From contig CAIIXF020000009.1 in assembly GCA_903813345.2 (NCBI GenBank), positions 186,001 to 250,000 of the forward strand: a DNA stretch of 64,000 nucleotides, written 5' to 3'. The translations under genes and the position numbers were made by a program. Below are positions 24,001 to 33,000 of the stretch, piece by piece (the stretch's first letter is position 1; every line of letters begins with the position of its first letter). The stretch comes from Owenia fusiformis. Lineage: Eukaryota > Annelida > Polychaeta > Sabellida > Oweniidae. The notes beneath the pieces were generated by a model. The model was not told where the DNA came from and did not search any database. It saw only the letters and a program-made list of their open reading frames with translations.

Positions 24001-27000
24001 TATTCTGTAAATCATGCATATGTGATTCAAAATCAGTGGAAAAAATTAATACATCGTCCAAATACGCTAACGCAGACTGATTAATCAATCCTGATAACGC
24101 TAAATCAATGCACTTTTGCATAGCAGAGCTATAACTGTTTAAGCCCATTGGTGTCACATTCCACTCATTGTCATCCCATCAAATGTTTTGAACGCAGTAT
24201 ATCGTTTACTATCTTCTGAAAGTGGTATTTCCCAAAAAGCATGAGCCAAATCAATTGAACTGAAATACATAGGGCATTTTTCACCTATAGAAGCAATTAC
24301 CGATTGATATTCAGGTAATGGATATTGATCTGATCTGATTTGCTTGTTTATTTGTCTAAAATCTTGAACAAGTCTACACTCTTTAGTTTTAGGCTTCAAA
24401 ACCAAAAGAATTGGGCTACTGTAATTACTTCTGGATGGTGAAATCACATTTTGTTCTGCTAACTCTTGCACTAGTTCGCTTTGTATCTTTCTTTGAGGAG
24501 GACTCAATGTATATTGCCTACACTGCACAGGAGGTGCATTCTTATCTTTCAATTGAATTTCATGTTCAAATAATGGACACCTGCCTCAGGTAGGATTCGT
24601 TTCAATGAATATGTCCTTATAATTATCGACAAGTTTCTGAAGTTGACTTTTTTTATCTTCTGATAAGTCTGATTGCGATACGTCTAAGGGGACATTGATT
24701 GGCTTAATAGCGTTGACATTACTACTCTGTGAATCATAAATTCTTTTTAACACGCAAGAGTCATTGGCCGGAAACGCTGAATTATCAACCTGCTTTATTC
24801 TAGTCAGAGAATGAAATGACCCCACATGCGTACCAGACCTGACAGTGATGGGAACACTTTTAGTATTCACAAATGTTGTTCGAATTTTACTTGCCTCACA
24901 TTGATCAATCGTTCTTGCCATATAAGCGGCTAACTTATTCAATTTGCTTGAACCTTCAATCAAACCACTAACATTTTTCTTTGAGCTAATTAGTGGCAAT
25001 TCTACCAATTTTTCAGATTTTGGCGGCAATATTATATCCGTTGCTAAAAATACCTTGCATGATTTCGGAATGCGTAACAACATTGTACCATTTGAATGAA
25101 ATCCCAGCTCGATAGAGTTATCGGACATGAAATCTCTACCTAATATTATTTTCTCTCATAAATTTGGTAATACATTTGAAAATCTCTAAAATCAAACTTT
25201 GGAGAAATTGCACATAATGGTTTCAGTACTTCACAATTTGCCACTTCGACTGAAGATGTAGTTACCGGGACAAGTTTTTCATATGACATGTACCTTTTAA
25301 ACACATTTTCGCTAATAAAGCTTTTGTCTGCCCCAGTGTCTATCAAAGCTTTGATTTGGTTCCCATTCACTGCAATAGTTATTTGACTGTTATTGTTTAT
25401 CTCGATTTCTTCATACATTCGTCTTCCCCGTTTTCTTGTTGATTTAACTATTGTCCCAGACATTGACTATTGACTTTCTAGGCATATGAGTGTCTTCCCC
25501 TCCATTCATATGCCTTAGTCGTTTAAATTTTTAGCATTGCACTGAAAACTTCTGTGCCCTGGCTGACTGCAGGCATAACAAACAATGGGCCTGGAGGAAT
25601 TTTGAAATCTGGGAAAATGGTTTTCATTACCTTTTGGTCTTGTGTCTCTGTGACTGTTCCTTTCATCTCCATATCGGAACCAGCAATCCGCTTCCCCGTG
25701 TCTAGATTTGGTACAAATTTGACACTTCGTAGATCTGGTGTCACTTCCGCTCTTTGCCCCCATCGCATTGGCACTTGTCCTGATGCAGTCACTGGCTGTA
25801 TGGCCTTCCCCTTACATGCTTGACAAACTATTCTACCCATCTTCGTCTTCGGCTTGGATAGATTGCCGGCTATCTTCAACGTTTCTTCTGCTATTCTTGC
25901 TGCATTTACCGCCGCCTGCCATGTCGTCACACTTTGTGGATAGACTATGTATTTTATTGGGTCTTATAAATTGCGCACAAACTGTCTCGTTTTGTCCTGC
26001 TCTGACCTGTCCAATCTATTTCCTAATGAATGGACTTTGGTTATGTAGTCCTCTAAAGATGCACAATCAGCCATCTTAAGGTCCGCCAATTTGTTCTCTA
26101 AAGACCACAATGCCTGGCAATCGCCAAAATGTTTAACAAAGCTGGCTTTAATTGAGGAAATATCCTTTTTGTCATCCTCCGACACCGTTCCGAACCAACT
26201 CTGACATTGAGCCGAAGGTCCCATTAAAAGCCTCAAAGAATGTACAATTTTGTCTGGTGTGTTAAATGTTTTATCATATATCGAGACCATGCTTTCGAAA
26301 TTCGCAAACCATAGCGCGCAATCCTCCTCAGAATGTCCATTAAATTTTCCTTGTCGCAAAGACATATCCACCATGATGTCCTGCTTGTCCTCCAGTAGTC
26401 TAGTTGAAATTTCGTGTAATTTTCTATTTCTCAAATCCATAAAAGTTCCATTGAGATTGTGTTAGAGGACGTGGGATCTTCGCTGCTCCACCATGTTACA
26501 AAGGGATATTATTCCCTTTATATTAAATAACTGACTATTTCATATTTTGCTTTATTCAAATACTTTATTTTATTATCAAGAGAAATTATGAGAATATGTT
26601 CATCTTTTAGAAGATGGGCCTAAACTGATTTAAATATAAGCCTGATGGACATGGTCAGTGACCATGACTGACCACTTACATAAGTATTTCGCCTTACGGC
26701 AAGGAATGTAAATTGGGAGATGGTATCTTTTAATTCAAAAATAACATAGATTTTAACTATACCACACTATCACTCATATTTCAATGTGATCTAAACAATT
26801 TATTAGGTCATTATGTTTAGTTTTAGAAAGTTTTGTACCTTACACCTACTATTTTGGGAATAAGATTTATTTATAATCAAAACAATTTTTTCCAATGCCA
26901 TATGTTGTGGCTGAAAACTAAACGACTAGATAACTATTAAAATACTTCTAGACTAATTGTAAATGTAAATCAGGGACCATTATCTGTCATTTATGCTATG

Positions 27001-30000
27001 CTTTTCTTTATTTCAATTAGAGAAATTGGGGATTCTCCTGCTGTTTTCGCAAAGCTTTGCATATAAGCCTACAAGATGCAAACGATTTAGCGATGAAAAA
27101 AAGGCGAAAAAATGAAAACAAAATACGTGAAGAGGAAGACATTCGAAGAAAGGAGGAAGATGAACGACGAGCCGCATATGACGCTGTAAGTTCTAATTTT
27201 AATTAATTGTGCTTATATGTTGTTTTGGAACAGGTGAGCTCAACAATCAAGGTAACATTTCACAAATCATTAAAACCAAGCTAGAACAATTGAATTAATT
27301 ACTCCAACTGTAGATAAGGAAACATAACCAAGCAAACCGGTGTGAATGAAATGATGGTCCCCCGGGTATTATGTTCTCCTTTCTTAACGGCCCTTACTGG
27401 CCCTGATTGCGTATAAGATAATGAGGGAAAGAGTTGCATTTAGGTCACCATATAAATCAATGGAGAGTAGGACAATAATTTGATAGGAACTCCTACCCTT
27501 TTACACCAGTCAATTATCAATCAGAAAAACACATTATTGTACTACGACGGCTAGTACGATACAGAAACTAATATCACTATTCAAAGCAAAACTAAAGTAT
27601 ATTTGGATTTGTAAATTAGCGAATTAATTCTGACTTCAGGTACAAGCAAAGTTTGGGACTGAAGGTAGTCTTAAAGATTTGGGGAAAAAACTACACCATG
27701 AAGAATTTTCAAGACGAGCAACTGAAGATAAGAGGCGAAATGATGAAGATCAAAGAAGAGAAAATGAGCTTCAAATGCGAAGCACAGATATCCTTAATCA
27801 GGTCATGTCTTATACAGGGCAAATGAAAAATAACGTTCTTTCATTCCAGCAAAATTTTTACTATTATTTTTGATGGAAAACCTTAATGTAAAGATCTTTT
27901 TTGCAATTGTTCCCGAAACGAATAAATAAATAGCTGTGTGAATAAGAGAGGATAAAAGACACAAGGGGTCTTACTGTAAAAATACACTACTCGGAATAGT
28001 TTTTGAAGCAACAATGTGGATATTCACAGAAACATGCAATCAATACATTCCCTTGTTTGTTTGTCAAAAAGACAAGTTCTTTAATGCATGGGCTAAACCT
28101 TACCGGTCTATAACCACAAATAAAATCATGCTTATTTACTTTTAAAGGCAACTCTTTACGATTGTGAACCACTAAAAACTTCATCAGAAATATGAAGTCA
28201 GTATATATCTTCTTCGTGGCAAATTGAATTTCAATTTCAGAAAATCAAATTATGTCATGATTTGTATATTATGCAGCAAAGGTTAATGAATGTTTGCGAA
28301 TTTGATTGCAACATGTACAGATTAAAAATATCTTACCTTTAGTCTTTTTATTGGTCAAAATCCGCTAAATAAACGAAGGATATCAGTGGCGGATCCAGAA
28401 ATTAACAATTGGGGAGATGTATAAGCAAATGGGGCACTAACCTTCAATTCATAGACACATATATTCTTACACAAAATTTTGGGGTACTTCTTTCTAATCT
28501 TTTTTTAATGTAAGAGTTATTTAATGTAAATATATTTAATACGTTCCAACATGTTAATCTATGTAAAAGCTTGCTCATAGCATAAATTGAAGCTATAAGG
28601 CCAATCATTTGTGTAAAGATAATATGTGCTTACAATTTACATTAATTTGTATTGAGCCATGCTGAATCAATAGAGGAATTTGGGTAGAAATAAGTACACT
28701 ATTGAATAGGCTGATGATTTAGGTACTAATCATACTGAAATATTTCTAGAGAAATTGAGATGTTCACTTTCTGTCGATTCTAAACTGCCTATTATATTTA
28801 ACAGAGATGTCCCTCATGCAGTGCATCTGTTTGCTTCTGTAAAACAGAAACAAGGGATTCAAACATCACTGCAATGAGAGAAAGGGAAGATAAAAGAAGA
28901 GAAGAAGATACAAGACGAAACATAGAAGATAAGAGGCGGGTTGCATACGATCGTGTGAGTACAACTATGCCATTTTCAACTTGGCATATAAAATCATAAA
29001 TGAGTAAGAAGTGTGTTAATTTTGATGCAATTTGGAAATAAAATCTGTTGATGTTGTATTGGAATGGCCAGATATTTGATTTTATTATAAGGTACAATGT
29101 ACACAGTGCGTATCAAAAAAAGCGCAACAGATTGTTATCTTGGAAAAGCACAAAACCAGTGATAACAGCATTAATTTCATTCAATGCACCATAAAGCCAT
29201 TTGTCTCCTCTTTACAATGATATATCATTCATTGATAGTTGGTCATGTTTGGGTGAGTAATCATTCCATTTGTAAAGTGGGCCAAAATTAGCTTCGGGTC
29301 AAGTTATAAACATTGCAAAAGTCAGTGCAATATTGGACGAAAACATAAAACCAATGCTGACTGCATCCTTTTAATTCAATGTACCAAAAAACTAAATTAC
29401 TCCTCTTTGCAATAGAATATCATTCATTCACAGGGAGTCCTCTCTGGCCGAATAATCATTAAATTTGCAAAGTGGGGCAAAATTCAGCTCCGACCCAAGT
29501 TTAAAACATTGCAAAAGTCAGTACAAGGGGCATAGGGGCTATTGGAAGAAGGTGTGGCAGGTATGGCAGAGACAGTAAAGTGTTCATATTAATACTCTTG
29601 CAAGAATGCATCCTTTACCCCTCCAAATTGCCACCACTTCCTTGCACTTAAAGATGCGCTCATCTGTCCACGTCATGCATGGTTCAGCCCTGAATCATTT
29701 CTGGGTTAAAGCAAAGAAAAGCAGCCCATGGGCAAATCTTTCTCGAGGTTTTGCAATATCTGATGGAGGAATTGTGAGCACAGATGCTCCTGAGATAGCT
29801 CCAAAAGAAAAAGTCACAACAATTCAAGTCAGGGGAACTTCCATTGGTAGCCCTTGCACTGATATTTTCAATATCTAAAACTTGGCGCAGAGCCGATTTT
29901 GGCCCACTGTGCAAATGGAAGGATTTCTCACCCAACCATCACCACATGTGAATGAATGACATATCATTGCAACGAGATGAGATATGGCTTTATGGTACAT

Positions 30001-33000
30001 TAAATGGAATTGATGTAGTCATCACTAGTTTTGTGATTTTACGAGATAACTACTTGTTGCGTTTTTTTATACACCCTATATATCATTTCAATTGCAGCTT
30101 TTTGAAGACATACCAGACCTCACTGAGTTACAACATATTAGAAACAAGACAGATAACCAAATCAAAATAGAACGCCTCAAAAGCGAGGAACAAAAATTCA
30201 CTGAAGAATTGAAAACAATTAGAATGATAAATAAACTACATAAAAATCACAAAAAACAATCACCAAATGATAAAAAAGAATGGAGGGAAAGTACACCAAA
30301 ACATGTTAAACTTCTTTGGAAAATAGGTAATATCCATCGTGAGATTGGTAGACTTGAAGGTGATCAATTTGAATATATAAAGGCGATTGGTATATACGAA
30401 TGCGCAATAGTGCACTGCCATCTTGTTAATGAAGAATTAAATACCACTGATACAATATCAGAAGACATCAGCGAAACATTAGTTCATTTAGAAAAAGGTA
30501 GAAGAAAGGCTTTGGACCTCTTTTTTCAACACTGTACAGGGAAGGGCACGCCAAACCAATACTTTAAGGATGAAGAGGAGAATAAAGAAGAATTAAAAGC
30601 CATCAGAAAAGAACTTAAATACAAAATCCAATCAATGGATAAGGAATCATTCTGGTTTGAGCCTAATCTACGGCCTGAGGAAAGAAAAATACGAGAGGAA
30701 AGTCAAATAAGAGAAAATGGGAAGATATTTGAATGGATCCAAGGCAAAATGAAAACGTTTGTGTCTCGTTTAGTGACGCAATGTAAGAAAATCCTAGACT
30801 TTTGCAAGAATGACTTTGCCTTCTTAGCATTCGGTTCATTGTCGAGAAAAGAAACAACTCCTTATTCCGATGTAGAATTTGCTGCAGTTCAGGATTCGAA
30901 TGACTCCGAGATGAATCCAGACTATAAGATGCGTCTTACAAATGTGATTATGACACTTCATCTCAAATTCCTATCATTTGGTGAAACAATTCTTCCAGCA
31001 ATGTACATAAGATCACTGAATGGTCCATATAGCAGTGAAGATTGGTACTTTGATCAAAGAAAATATGTTGTCACCAAGCAAGGAATATCGTTTGATGGCT
31101 TGATGCCTTGGGCGAATAAAACACCATATTTCACGATAGAATTAAAGAATGGAAAGAAGTTCTGCTTAACAAACACAAAAAGAGCTTTCATGCAGTTCTT
31201 CTGGGATAACGACAATGCAAAAATCGTGAAAAAATTGCTCTTTTTCTTCAAAGGCGATTTTACAACAATATTTGGAGACAAACAAATTGAGGCTGACATG
31301 AGGAAGTGTTTCATGAAATCTCCACAAAGGGAGCAAGTGATGAAGATGATTGTTGATGAGTTAGAGGACGATTTTGAAAAACACTCCAACGTGAAAAAGA
31401 TATATTATGCCAAGTACAAAAGGAAGCTAATTGAAAAGGATGAAATCCATGTGAAAAAGGAGCTCTACCGTCTCCCAAGTGTTGTTATCAATAACCTTCT
31501 TCATCTAATAGGCAACAACATAACATGTGCATGGGACATCACGGAAAACAATTCCAAAATACACAGTGATGTCATTCACAATTTAAAAATGATGTTATCA
31601 ACATCTGCAGAAATTCGATTACGATGTTACTCCAATGAAAATGGTCAAGTGGATGTAGAAAAGGGGGAACTATTACCAGATATCTTTGTTGGGACTGATG
31701 TAAATAAAGATGTCTTCGGGAAGAGTCTCATTCTACGCTATTTCCTTTCTGCCATCCCATTCGTACTTGCTATGGAGGAAGCAAAGGATAGAAAATCAAA
31801 CCCAAGAACTGCAGACAAGAAAGCAAAACAGGGACATGTTGCTCGAACTATTATAAGGAAAGAAAATCCGAGAGCTGGAAATATGGGAGACGCAGAGCGT
31901 AAAGCTAGAGATATAGATACTTTGCAGTATCGAGCAGTGCCAGGGCATGAAGAGGATAATAAACCTGGAGAATACATACTCAGGTCTCTAAAAAGTGCAA
32001 CACTGTATGATCCATCCCATTTGAACAAAGCAATGGCCTACATATTAATGAATGACAAAAGAAAAGCTGAGGAAGAAATGAATAAAGCAAACGAATGTAA
32101 AACATATGACACCTCACCGACACAACAAATAATGTACATTCTTTGCAATACTTTCATAGATAATGACAGTATAAGTAAACCATTTTTTGACAAGTGGAAA
32201 GATAAAGCACTTGTAAATGAGGAAATGGATATAGATGTCAAGAATGCATTGGGAAATACCCTACGGCAGAAAGGTAATGTTATGGAAGAAACGGAGGTGC
32301 TGGAAACAAGTGTAGACGATTCTCTCAAAGATCGTAGAAAAATAACATCAGTTACACTTCTTAACTATGCATATGAACAGGCCAACAATGAAACAAAGCT
32401 CCAGGAATTGCATGACAAATACCCAGAGATTAAGGAGGTGAGTAGTTGCCACTATTGCCAACATATAATGAATGCACCTAAGAAATATGTATAAAAATAT
32501 TTCCTACTTATTAATGGAACTTATAAATGGCAGTCATTTTCAGAAAACCAGTTCCCTTCAATCTAACCATCAATTGAAGTTACAAGTAATAATATGTCTA
32601 CAGAGACACAACATAGAATGATCAAACGCTAAAAGAAAAAAATGAACCTTTTTAAGTCTTTTTTCAAGTGCGACAAATGAAACAGAAGCCAACATTTTGT
32701 CCATTATTGTCTGCAACCTGGAGTCCTGAATTAGTTACCATATGAGTTATTATTACTTCTAGATTCAAAACATGAGGAACGAGCTAAAGACTCTGGAAGA
32801 TGAAAATGCTAAACATAAAGCAAAGGTAATTATGCTTTCATGATTTACAACATATTTGTATCAATACATCACACATCCATACTTTTTATTATTAAGATTA
32901 AGGTGGAAATTTGAAAATGTTCAAAGGATGGTGTCACTAAATTTAATGCTTAAAATGTAATGTGACATGTATAAAAGGTACAGGATAACAAAAACATTAC

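Noticed and set aside
30092-30097. TTG as start codon of the 800-codon frame
   Set aside because: The bases are the end of a clear acceptor (atttcaattgcag), and upstream exons join in phase 0.
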